In this document: piece after piece, positions 54,064 to 64,000 of the stretch | Layout of the letters: each line of letters starts with the position of its first letter | Position numbering within the stretch: the stretch's first letter is position 1 | DNA from: Apostichopus japonicus | Lineage: Eukaryota; Echinodermata; Holothuroidea; Aspidochirotida; Stichopodidae | Length of the DNA: 64,000 bases | Reading direction: 5' to 3' | Assembly (NCBI RefSeq): GCF_037975245.1 | Contig: NC_092582.1 | Location: 10,456,001-10,520,000 of the forward strand | Program-made: the position numbers and the translations under genes | Notes under the pieces: model-generated | Databases searched by the model: none | Told to the model about the DNA's origin: nothing | The model's input: the letters and a program-made list of their open reading frames with translations, nothing else

Positions 54064-55061
54064 TTAAAGGTAGTCTGTATATGCCCCAGATTATAGGATG
54101 CTATAATTGCTAGAAGTTTTTAACAAGTTACTTTCATGTAGGCCCTTAGTCCAAATTGTTCTCAGACATTCTTAATGAACACACAAGATGACTGAATGTC
54201 CCCGTGAGGTAAATTTCCTCAAAAGTTGTAACAGTTTATAGAATTTTGACCAAAGGTGACCAAATTTGAATATTTGGACCAACATGGCATAAATTTAAAT
54301 AATACATTGAAAAGTTCACTTATTTTTTGGGGGGTTGCTTTGATGCTTTTCACAGAACGATCTATGTCTCTTACTCATCTAAAAGTTTGCACTGGCTTTG
54401 GTTACAGGAAGTGCATGATGATGTGTAAACTGCAGCAAGGAATTCCAATGCATCCACCTGTGCAGTTGAATCAAACTCTGGAAGAATCTGTTTCAACCTT
54501 GCGAGACAGGAGGCCCATGAAGTTCAGGTTGAAACTGCAGCTTTACAGTAACAGGATTGCTTTGTTCCTGAAATAAAAACATTTAACAATATTTAATGTG
54601 ACTTTTCGAGCATGGCCAGTGATTTTCCACGATCAAGAAATTCACAATAACATGGATCTATATCCATAAAATAATGAAACAGAAAACTCAATTTGAAATA
54701 GAAAAACCAGTATTCTTTGCAAGAGTTGGATATATATGCAATAACTGTGGGGCTGTATTGACCTTGATCATGTTTCTCCCTGTAAGAAGGTAACATATAT
54801 TGTGAAAGAGAAATATAGAACATAGGTTGGGGTGGGAAATTGTGCAGGGGGCAGAGGTTTGTTTGGCCCCAAATATGCCAAAAGTTCCAATACGATCACA
54901 TTTGGTCAACATTTTAAACTGTTGTCATTACCACCCTGGAGGAAATTTACCTCACTGAGACATTCAGTCATCTTGACATCAATAAGAATCTCAAGGAATG
55001 TAATTTTTGAAATCTTCAGAAAAGTATGCTATAATTTGTTGCCTATACAGACTACCTTTAA
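54064..55061. mobile_element. non-autonomous DNA transposon with TTAA target duplication
   Basis: The body 54068-55057 (990 bp) has perfect 13-bp ends AGGTAGTCTGTAT and ATACAGACTACCT, inside longer imperfect inverted arms of about 220-230 bp (shared CAAGATGACTGAATGTC and GAGGTAAATTTCCTC). TTAA flanks both ends (54064-54067 and 55058-55061). TTAA targets are used by piggyBac and Kolobok; AGG termini, not CCC, favour a Kolobok-like relation. The 106-codon frame inside (54256-54576) has no transposase motif. Confidence 0.8.
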
Positions 55062-55099
55062 TTCAAATTTCTTCTATTGGATATTTGAATCATATTCAA

Positions 55100-56350
55100 A
55101 CTTGGGCTGCTAACCTCATCTGGTGTGTTTGTACTGATGATACTGGCTGCAAGTTCCTGAAATATAAAGTAATTAAATTTATGGATTACATGCAACAGCT
55201 ATATTCAACAACCTATCACAGCACAGGTCAGCAATTATTTGTGTTAGTACACTGTGGATATGTTCATATGTATATCTATTCCTTTTGTTAAAAAATTCTT
55301 TCTTGCAATAAAAAATTTAAACGCTCCGAGACATTTATTGGCTATTGAATGCAAATTTGCATTTTTTTCTTTGTTAATTAAGGAATATGTTAATACATAG
55401 AGGTCATACCAAATTCAAGATCAGATGAAATTTAAGTCGGTCAATATCAGTCCCTATTCTGGAAATTTATGCCTCTATGAGGATTTCTGTGATGATAGAA
55501 TCAATGTTGATGAAAGAATAAATGTGACTTCATGCAGTGTTTTACAACCTGTATAAAATTAATACTCCAACCACACATGCGAAGTGCAATGTGGTTCCCA
55601 GCTACACCACTCTTTGGGGAAATGGTAATTTGATGGCTGTTCTTGCTGCAAACTCAGTCTAGACAGTGTGTTAGATTATCAACTCAACCAACTTTGGCCA
55701 AGTTCCTGATATTGTCGGCTGCAAGCCAGGAATCTCCTTGGGTTGCTGCCACCACCATGAAGATTTAAGCAGTATATCATTTCTCCTATAACAACAACAT
55801 TGGAATGGTAAAGCAACATTACCGTAATGATGCTATATCGCAATTCCCTTTTGAATTAAGTAATATGTTAAGGGACATTTTCTTAATATTTAGTTTGTTC
55901 AATATATGAAAAATCAACCAAGGTAAAATGCATTATGGTTTCCATGATGTAACATGAGTAATTTGTGTATGCGTTTGTTTGTGTGTGGGGGGAGGGAAGG
56001 GGTTTTGCACACACTTAATAGTAATTAAGGCTCTACAAATATTAGAAAAAGCTGGAAATGATGATTGAGATGCAACAAACATGGGCGAAAGTGGAAAATA
56101 TCTGCCAAGAAAACGAGACGGACAATTCCTGCAGGCTATGAGGTATCATTATGTTAAGTATCAACTCAAATGGAATAAAATTCTTCCGATTCTGTGTTTA
56201 TAAAGAAATTTCAGCTGAACCTTATTTTGTCACACATCTCATCAACATGCAGCAAAATAATAGCACTGAAAACATTGCATTGTGTAACCAACCTGCTCAG
56301 CACAATAAAATTTAGTCATACCACATATGGTTGGTGAGCAATTGCAGATC
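55100..56350. other. no gene supported
   Basis: AT-rich, G-rich patch at 55986-56003. A short protein-like minus-strand stretch near 55690-55770 (SKIFMVVAATQGDSW) lacks clear splice sites and is followed by stops. Confidence 0.3.
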
Positions 56351-56356
56351 AGGTTT

Positions 56357-56800
56357 TAATGTTAAGCCCTGCCCACTCATTTCGTTGCACGATATCTGCA
56401 CCAAAAGCAATAACGACCCTCCTTAACTCGTCATTGCTGCAAGGATCACCTCAAACCAACCTACCATTCTTCAGATTGGAGCTAACAGTAATTAATGTTA
56501 AGCCCTGCCCACTCATTTTGCTGCACAATATCTGCACTAAAAGCAAAAACGACCCTCCTTAGCTCATCATTGCTGCAAGGATCACCTCAAACCAACCTAC
56601 CATTCTTCAGATTGGAGCTAACAAGAGAATGTCAGCTAAAATCTATTCTGGTCCCGCCCGTTACAAACATTCAATCAGCAGAATAAACCAGATATTAAAA
56701 ATGTTGTAATGGTCAAGCAACATGTTGATACTAGTTTCATGTTAACCCCGCTCACTCATTACCATGCATGATATCTACACCAAAGAAAATAGTTACTATA
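56357..56800. repeat. 136-bp tandem duplication plus a third partial copy
   Basis: TAATGTTAAGCCCTGCCCACTC begins at 56357 and again at 56493, with a few differences over the 136-bp unit. A diverged third start (CATGTTAACCCCGCTCACTC) is at about 56738. The two similar open frames here are the same repeat. Confidence 0.8.
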
Positions 56801-57192
56801 TGTGGTTTTACCAAGTTGATCTGGCAAGAAGCTAATTAGAAGTTGAACATTTAATTGCTGAGTTTCAAACTGACATCACATAAAATTCTCCTCTCGAAAC
56901 TAAGCAAATAAAATCAAATATTTGAAAACATTTGTCTGGAAACTGGAGTTTTCTAATTAACTTATTCTTCTCTCTTTTATTGTTGGCAATTAGGTTTCAT
57001 TTTTTAAAGCCATTGAGTCAAAATTGATTTATTGTGTGAAGACAGCTACAGCCCTTACCCTCACATAAGCCAGCACAGAACTCATCAAGTTACTGATTAT
57101 TGTTAAGAAAATTATGGAGGAATCATGCCAATCAACCCCCTCTCCCGACCCCCCCCCCCCTCCCAAATAAAAACAGTGTAAAGGAATCTTAC

Positions 57193-57396
57193 TTGCGTGA
57201 AATTCTTTAAGTAAAATGGATTGAATTTCTTCTTCAAAGGAAGGCCTGTGGAACTGTTAATATGTGTGTACAGCCCTTTCTCATTCACAGCCTTGACTCC
57301 ATACGGCCCAAGCCAAGAGTTTTCGACCTTCCCTCCTCTTCGGGCATCCTTTCTAGCATTCCGGACGAGAACACTTATAGAACCAACTTTGAAGCT
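57193..57396 (-). pseudogene. integrase-like gene, exon D (C-terminal DNA-binding region)
   Basis: Acceptor TTTATTCAG and donor CGCAA|GTAAGA. The frame reads SFKVGSISVLVRNARKD, then GGKVENSWLGPYGVKAV and ends LKNFTQ: the SH3-like C-terminal domain that follows the integrase core in Gypsy-type and Ginger-type proteins (VGDLVLVRNxRRDxRKGGKLEDxWLGPY). This exon itself is undamaged. Confidence 0.75.
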
Positions 57397-57515
57397 CTGA
57401 ATAAAACAAAATCCAGCATATATGCGTAAACATCATAATACAATGTATATGTTGCCATTCATTTAACTACAGTGCAGTTTTCAATGCACAGCATAGCATA
57501 GCATTATGTAATTAC

Positions 57516-57713
57516 CTGTTTTGATTGCTGCCTTTAATCAAAATTCTTTTTTTGCCGTTCTTGGGCTTTGCCAATATTTTCTTTTACAAAACCTTTGATT
57601 ATGTCCTGCGACTGTGACATGAGTTGAAAAACCCTCTCCCGCTGTGCATCGCTGCAGCAGGAGATTCTGGTTGGACAATGGAGTCTTCAATGTCGATTGG
57701 TAACAATGGCTCT
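57516..57713 (-). pseudogene. integrase-like gene, exon C, frameshifted
   Basis: Between acceptor ATATATCCAG and donor AACAG|GTAATT. It starts EPLLPIDIEDSIVQPE, then changes frame to give SQDIIKGFVKENIGKAQERQKK, the usual linker helix with KAQERQK, then a stop within the following residues. One frameshift and at least one stop. Confidence 0.7.
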
Positions 57714-57739
57714 CTGGATATATGAAGATAATTAACAAT

Positions 57740-58250
57740 CAATTATTCACAACACTTTGTTGACTGAAGAATAAATAAATTTTTATATAATTTATTTTCA
57801 CTATTAAGACCCTGGAACCATAAATCTGAGTCACATCACATACTCAAACCAGCAGAAATATAAAAAAAAAAGTATATTCTGTGCTGTTATAGGTCCAAAT
57901 TGCATACCAGCCCAAAATATGATATATAACTGAAAAACAAAACCAATATCAGTGGCATTAATTGCATGTATCTAAATTAATTGGCATGCTTTTATAGTTT
58001 AATGAATGTTCATCTTTTGTACTTGCTGTACTTACTTAGGTTTTGTAACTTAAATAGGGTTATTGGTGGTCCTCTATTTAGCAGTTTTCCCAGGACCTGG
58101 GATGTGTCAAATGAGATTTTATCATATAGAGGATCAGTGTAGCTATGCAGGATTTTTCCAAACTCTCTTGTCCCTGATTGCTTTTCTCCATATATGACCT
58201 TTACAAATGTAAACCTCTATTCAGCAATGGTAGGTTTGAATTATTACAAA
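57740..58250. other. intron of the integrase-like gene; nothing else seen
   Basis: AT-rich intronic sequence between exons B and C. Confidence 0.5.
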
Positions 58251-58251
58251 C

Positions 58252-58549
58252 CTTCCAAACAACACAACGAAAGGAGAAAGACCTGTAGAACCATGTTTTG
58301 CTGTACGGTACCCCACGAGAATGGAAGACAGTGTTTCATCCCAGTCATCTTGGTTTTGATTGACAACTTTGATGAGTGACATTTGCATTTTGCAGAGTTT
58401 GGTTGAATCTTTCATCCAGCCCATTGGTCTGTGGGTGGTAGCTGAAGGATACTCTGTGGCCCACCCCTGTCATGTCAAACAGGGACTTGTTCAGAGCATT
58501 AACAAATTCTCCTCTCTGGTCTGAGATGACAATTTTCATGCACCCAAAT
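58252..58549 (-). pseudogene. integrase-like gene, exon B (catalytic core, second half), frameshifted
   Basis: Acceptor CATTTATTTAG and donor GGAAG|GTTTGT. It has KIVISDQRGEFVNALN, with the second catalytic Asp in SDQ, and SYHPQTNGLDERFNQTL, with the catalytic Glu in DERFNQ. A single-base shift follows; the other frame continues IKVVNQNQDDWDETL, VGYRTAKHGSTGLSP and VLFGR. These are signature words of Gypsy/Ginger-type integrase. Confidence 0.85.
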
Positions 58550-58855
58550 CTAAATAAATGAAAAATTAAACAAGTTGTTAAAGAACTGGTTATGAGTAAT
58601 GCAGTAAACTATTGGCATCTTCAGAGTGGCCGTGTGGTTTAATCAGGAGATTCTTTTAGCACTTCTTTCAAAACAAGTAAGTTAAGCACTGACATAGCAC
58701 CTGGTCTTGGATGCACTGACCGTTATCCACTAACATTTTATTAACATTAACTTATAAAACAACTTCAAGAAATTCCTGTAACCATTTGGCCGCTTTCTGG
58801 GTCACAGGTAAAACTGAGAACAAATGCAGGTCTGCATAACTAACTTCAAAAATAT

Positions 58856-59716
58856 AGTCCAGGAGCCCAGAAGGTTTATTCAGCTGAAGAGGTACAAAAG
58901 GTTTGGGGGCCTGATTGTGTTGGTAGGTGACCAAGCTTCAATAAAATGTGTTGCTGCCGGGGCACACCCTGCATGGTAGGTGAGGGGGTCACAAAATAAG
59001 GGGGCAAAATATGCTTTTATTTAGCTGAAGAGGTACAAGCACACAAGTTTCTGGGTTTTATACCCAGGAGGGTACCTTGCATCATGTTGGCAATGACAGC
59101 AATATCTGACTGCATGGGGCCCCAGACAGTAGCCCAAAAGGGGCCCGCCCATATGGTATTATTCAGCTGAAAAGGTACAAGGGTGAATTCTTTTGCATTT
59201 GAACTATTACACATTGGGGTATACTAAAACACTAATGACAGTAACTTTGTCCTGCATAAGGGCCCAAACAGTAGCCCTAAGAATGGGCCATGTGGTACAA
59301 CCAGCTGTTGGCTAATTCATCTAGCTGAAAAGGTACATGAACAAAACTTGTTGGATACTGCTCCCAGCAAGACTAATTACATTGCTGTAGCAACAACAGC
59401 AATATCTGACTGTATGGAGCCCCAGACAGTAGCCCAAAAGAGGCCCGCCCATATGGTATTATTCAGCTGAAAAGGTACAAGGGTGAATTCTTTTGCATTT
59501 GAACTATTACACATTGGGGTGTACTAAAACACTAATGACAGTAACTTTGTCCTGCATATATGTGCAAACAGTAACCTTAAAGATACGCCCTGCAGCCCAA
59601 CCAGCTGTTAGCTTACTGTATTTCCCTACCTGAACAGGTACATAAACAAAACATGTTAGATACCGCTTCGAGCAAGACTAACTCTATTGCTGCAGTAATG
59701 ACAGCATATCTGCCTG
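58856..59716 (+). repeat. left inverted arm of the foldback-like element
   Basis: Contains the 300-bp tandem units with ATTCAGCTGAAAAGGTACAA, CCCCAGACAGTAGCCC and CATGGGGCCCC words. The 65-codon frame on its minus strand (59017-59214) is found again on the plus strand of the right arm and is a shadow of the repeat. Confidence 0.8.
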
Positions 59717-59759
59717 CATGGGGCAAGACGGTGGATAACAATTAAATGATCAAATCGTG

Positions 59760-61845
59760 GTGACTACAAATTCTTCTGTTTCTCAAATACTCATTAGTTT
59801 AGCTTTAAAATTCTAGTTAAGGGGGTAGGCTACCTTCACAGAAAATAATTACATTTGCTGGTTTCCACATTTCTTAGTAGTTATTTGCCATAAATAACTA
59901 TATCCCATCCCTTTCAATTGACAAGCTTCCCTTTTCCCAAACAATATTATTTTATTCATATTTTGAGGATTTTCGGGTAGTATTTATAATTAGGGCCAAG
60001 CTGGATGCACTCGGGCTACGCCCTCGTGCATCGCTTGCATTATTATAAAAGTATCTGTGTTTAATCACGGTAGTCTAATTAACCCCCGATCGTGCATTAT
60101 CTTATAGATAAACCCACGCTCACCGTTGATTAACTCCGTTCATTCATACCTTATGATTTTTGTCAATAAAAAGGCAAAAAATACAAAAAAAAATGTTAGC
60201 AGATTTGATAAAACTGTTCCCCGTAGAATTAGTTTATTAACTAGCAAAATGTGCAAAATAATTATAAAAAACGCCCAAATGATCACGAATATTCAAAACA
60301 ATTTTACGGCTATCAGTATAAAAAATGCATCAAACATGGAAATGGAAGCAATAAGAAAGATTATAGATTAACATGAACACAAATATTAACATGGACAGTT
60401 AATCAACATTCTTCGTACTTCCATAGCAACCGCGCCTCTCTGAACATGATGTAGGGCCTAGGCCTACGTACGTATATAATATCCCACATAAACGTACGTA
60501 CTTTCACATGTATGTCAACGAATGAGTGGACGGAAAATCTAGTCCAGCATAGTGTAACTTTGTGTTGAATTATACGGTCAGTTTATTCATCATGAAATAT
60601 ATTAAATTAAACAGTTGAACTAGCTTAACGTTAGGCCTAGTTGAGAATTTTTTGTCTAGATCGATTATTTTGTTTTTAGGAAAACATTCACCAGGCCTTA
60701 AAGCGCTTTCTATGTCGTAAATAATCATTATACTGTGACATACATCAACACAATAGAACGGGCAGAAAGGTAATATTCTCTATTGACAAGAACTTATGGA
60801 TTTCATAGTTATTATGTAATAAAACCCATCTGTTTGCAGTGGTTAAAAACATAACTTCCACCACACCCTGGAGCAACATTTCACCTGCTTGACACGTACA
60901 AAACCTGTAACCCAGAACCTGTGAGGCTGTTGAACATTGATGTAGTTTTGATATTTGGCCTTTTCTTGGTTGACCCTAACATGTAACATTATTTGGCAAA
61001 AAAATTACTACAAAATATTACTCGCTAAGTCAACTGCTGTATTTTCCATGTTCTGCTGTAACAATGGACAATAATAATGTCAGCAGCTTACATTTCAGAA
61101 AATTCCACTGACTTACAGTACTTCTTACTTTTCTGTACATGAATTCGTAAGTTTTGTTCCTAGCTATGGGCATCTAGTAACACTCCTTCGTTATAATCCT
61201 GTGTGCTAAACTTTATGTTATCAAAATTATACAAATATTAGTGAAATAGCATGCATGGGAGTAAGCAGGTGGCTGTACGTTTGATCTTATAAAGCAAATC
61301 AATGTTGCCTAAGATATACAAAATGGTGTCATATTGACTGTTTACGGTACATTATCCTAGTGTACAGTACATGTATTATGGATGTTACTATATGTTATCA
61401 TCTTAACCAAAAATGTAAATATGTTATTTCAGCAAGTGATGATGTTAACATGCCTTTATGTGATTATCACTGATAAATCATTACGATCAATGATTGAGCA
61501 ATTTGAATCAAAGTATATCAGTACAATGCTACAACGATGGAGACCAACTTTGAGTTAATTAGGGCCAATACAATGTTTTAGGTCATTCTGAAAGATAAAA
61601 TTCTGGCTACACAAAGTATATTAAATTACATTTCAAAAAGTGCACCTATCGTAGCGTTCAGGTATATGGCATTCACAGTTTTGAATTGCCTCGCAATCCA
61701 CTTATAAGGTACGTTACACTGGATTTCTAACGAAGAAGACAAATAACGATGTTAACCAGGTCCAATAAATCATAAACCTCCTGTAATTATATTATTTCTG
61801 TTTTCTCTTACTGCTCGTCCAATCGTGGCAAGATACAATAAACAT
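59760..61845. other. unique centre of the foldback-like element; no gene seen
   Basis: AT-rich with GGGCCTAGGCCTACGTACG near 60450. The 81-codon frame at 60126-60371 is Lys/Asn/Ile-rich, consistent with base composition and not with a known protein. Confidence 0.4.
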
Positions 61846-61849
61846 GAAA

Positions 61850-62727
61850 GGAGGGGCCATGTTGGGCTATATTGTCTGGGCCCCAGTGCAGAACGAAGTT
61901 GGTGTCATTGGTAGACCTACTTGGGTAAACCTAAATGTATCAGCATCAATGCTGAAAGATTCACCCTTGTACTACTTTGACTGAATAACACCAAACGGGC
62001 CTTTCGGGACCACTGTCTGGAGCCCCATGCAGGCAAATATTGCTGTTATTGCTATAATAATATAACAAATTTTGCTAGGGCCAGTCTCCAACAAGTTGAA
62101 TTCATGTACCTTCTACTAAATCAGTCGAAGACTGATAAGGCAACAGGGCCTATTTTTAGAGCTACTGTTTGGGCCCCTATGCAGGACAAAGATACTGTCA
62201 TTAGTATTTTAGTATACCCCAATGTGTATTAATTCAAATGCAACGGGATCTACCCTTTTGGGCCACTGTCTTGGGCCCAATGCAGACACATATTGCTGTT
62301 ATTGCTACAGCAAAGTAATTAGTCTTGCTGGGAGCAGTATCCAACAAGTTTTGTTTATGTACCTGTTCAGCTAGAAAAATTAGCTAACCACTGGTTGGAC
62401 AGAAGGGTCTATCTTTAGGGTTACTGTTTGGGCCCCTATGAAGGACAAAGTTACTGTCATTAATGTTTTAGTATACCCCAATGTGTAATAGTTCAAATGC
62501 AAAAGGATCTACCCTTGTACCTTTTCAGCTGAATAATACCATTTTGGGCGGGCCTCTTTTGGGCTACTGTCTAGGGCCCCATGCAGTCAGATATTGCTGT
62601 TGTTGCTACAGCAATGTAATTAGTCTTGCTGGGAGCAGTATCCAACAAGTTTTGTTTATGTACCTTTTCAGCTAGATAAATTAGCCAACAGCTGGTTGGT
62701 CCGCATGGCCCATTCTAAGGGCTACTA
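61850..62727 (-). repeat. extra tandem units of the right side
   Basis: Diverged subunits of the arm repeat (GGGCCACTGTCT, CAAAGATACTGTCATTAG, ATGTACCTGTTCAGCTAG) that have no counterpart in the left arm, so the right side is about twice as long. Confidence 0.7.
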
Positions 62728-63587
62728 TGGGCAGATATGCTGTCATTACTGCAGCAATAGAGTTAGTCTTGCTCGAAGCGGTATCTAACACGTGTTGTTT
62801 ATGTACCTGTTCAAGTAGGGAAATACAGTAAGCTAACAGCTGGTTGGGCTGCAGGGCCTATCTTTAAGGTTACTGTTTGCACATATATGCAGGACAAAGT
62901 TACTGTCATTAGTGTTTTAGTACACCCCAATGTGTAATAGTTCAAATGCAAAAGAATTCACCCTTGTACCTTTTCAGCTGAATAATACCATATGGGCGGG
63001 CCTCTTTTGGGCTACTGTCTGGGGCCCCATGCAGCCAGATATTGCTGTTGTTGCTACAGCAATGTAATTAGTCTTGCTGGGAGCAGTATCCAACAAGTTT
63101 TGTTCATGTACCTTTTCAGCTAGATAAATTAGCCAACAGCTGGTTGTACCGCATGGCCCATTCTAAGGGCTACTGTTTGGGCCCTTATGCAGGACAAAGT
63201 TACTGTCATTAGTGTTTTAGTTCACACCAATGTGTAATAGTTCAAATGCAAAAGAATTCACCCTTGTACCTTTTCAACTGAATAATACCATATGGGCGGG
63301 CCCCTTTTGGGCTACTGTCTGGGGCCCCATGCAGTCAGATATTGCTGTCATTGTCACCATGATGCAAGGTACCCTCCTGGGTATAAAACCCAGAAACTTG
63401 TGTGCTTGTACCTCTTCAGCTAAATAAAAGCATATTTTGCCCCCTTATTTTGTGACCCCCTCACCTACCATGCAGGGTGTGCCCGGCAACAACACATTTT
63501 ATTGAAGCTTGGTCACCTACCAATACAATCAGGCCCCCAAACCTTTTGTACCTCTTCAGCTGAATAAACCTTCTGGGCTCCTGGACT
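62728..63587 (-). repeat. right inverted arm of the foldback-like element
   Basis: Reverse complement of the left arm with only scattered changes, for example GTGTAATAGTTC for the same word and CATGATGCAAGGTACCCTCC. Confidence 0.8.
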
Positions 63588-63629
63588 AATATGTTATGTA
63601 AAGTAAAAACAAAGTAGATGGATATATAC

Positions 63630-63787
63630 CTGGCCATGGTTTCAAACAGAAAGTTTGCAACGGTTTATGCTGTTTTGTCTCTTACAGCAACAGCCTCTGG
63701 CCATTTTGAAAAATAGTCACATAGGGTTATGATGTACTTATTTCCATTGATGGTCTCTGCAAGGGGTCCAATCATATCCACACACAC
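63630..63787 (-). pseudogene. integrase-like gene, exon A (catalytic core, first half)
   Basis: Acceptor TTTCTTTTAG and donor GGCCAG|GTATAT. The frame begins V-C-V-D-M-I-G-P-L with the first catalytic Asp, then NGNKYIITLCDYFSKWPEAV, followed by an in-frame TAA and ANFLFETMA. It pairs with exon B at 58.5 kb across an intron that holds a 4.7-kb element. More 5' exons would lie beyond the window. Confidence 0.8.
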
Positions 63788-63799
63788 CTAAAAGAAAGA

Positions 63800-64000
63800 A
63801 GGAAAATAGCATTCAGAACCATACACAATCATACCAACTGATGTTCAAGTGATTTATGTGTGAGTTTTGTAGACAATATACTGCTATTAAGGATTTCCAA
63901 TCATGCTGATATATACTTATTGAAAGTTAACAAAAGATTACTCGATGACTGATTGTGCTAAGAGCAGGTATTCTTACACTGCTAATAAGGTGTGTACAAT
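63800..64000. other. intron of the integrase-like gene up to the window edge
   Basis: No further exon can be read before the window ends. Confidence 0.4.

Larger units (their letters stand above)
58851..63592. mobile_element. 4.7-kb foldback-like element with 860-bp inverted arms
   Basis: The body 58856-63587 (4732 bp) begins AGTCCAGGAGCCC and ends GGGCTCCTGGACT, with AATAT on both sides (58851-58855 and 63588-63592). The left arm (58856-about 59716) and right arm (about 62728-63587) are nearly identical in inverted orientation. Both arms are built from tandem subunits with a 300-bp period (59161 and 59461 start identical words), and the right side has further units back to about 61850. The centre (59.7-61.85 kb) is unique AT-rich DNA with one 81-codon lysine-rich frame and no transposase. 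It resembles long-armed foldback elements; superfamily unknown. Confidence 0.8.

Noticed and set aside
59017-63427. The same 65-residue ORF on opposite strands at 59017-59214 and 63230-63427
   Set aside because: Explained by the inverted arms of the foldback-like element; no protein features.

Overview
This is a eukaryotic (animal) genomic window dominated by transposable elements. No bacterial, rRNA or CRISPR features were seen. AT-rich intergenic sequence, spliced minus-strand exons of an adducin gene, many LINE and DNA-transposon remnants and repeated TAGGCCTA-type words suggest a marine invertebrate, most likely an echinoderm or a relative. That placement is inference.

Layout. 0-3.2 kb: a Jockey-like LINE fragment, a MITE-like element and a nested inverted repeat. 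3.5-5.4 kb: a CR1-like 3' tail, five tRNA-like units at an exact 161-bp period, two more tRNA-like sequences, a GC-rich minisatellite and a long palindrome. 7.0-8.5 kb: two terminal exons of an unidentified host gene. 9-13.4 kb: a longer decayed Jockey-like element, split by a 428-bp MITE. 13.7-18.0 kb: a ~69-bp minisatellite field with a second MITE copy, a ~394-bp duplication and a hairpin-ended dispersed repeat. 18-27.3 kb: mostly quiet AT-rich DNA. 27.3-31.9 kb: an intact Ty1/copia retrotransposon. 32.3-39.2 kb: four exons of adducin, with damage, plus another MITE-like element and a 350-bp inverted repeat. 41.7-46.8 kb: a nearly full-length decayed CR1-like LINE with an L2-like fragment inserted in the opposite direction. 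47.1-48.1 kb: a probable solo LTR. 48.4-53.7 kb: scattered unidentified coding-like pieces and LINE tails. 54.1-55.1 kb: a non-autonomous DNA transposon with TTAA target duplication. 57.2-63.8 kb: a broken, intron-containing integrase-like gene whose intron holds a 4.7-kb foldback-like element with ~860-bp inverted arms.

How the parts relate. Only the copia ORF looks intact, and its two LTRs differ at 2 of 166 positions. Its gag start codon lies inside the LTR, so the tRNA primer-binding site is translated, and its protease motif has Glu where Asp is expected. Several non-autonomous elements can be delimited to the base by terminal inverted repeats and target duplications. Four CR1-like 3' tails share a stem-loop with compensatory base changes, which suggests an RNA structure kept by selection. 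The host genes (adducin and the 7-8.5 kb gene) are both on the minus strand; the adducin exons carry frameshifts and a doubtful splice donor. All comparisons were made by eye, without database searches.
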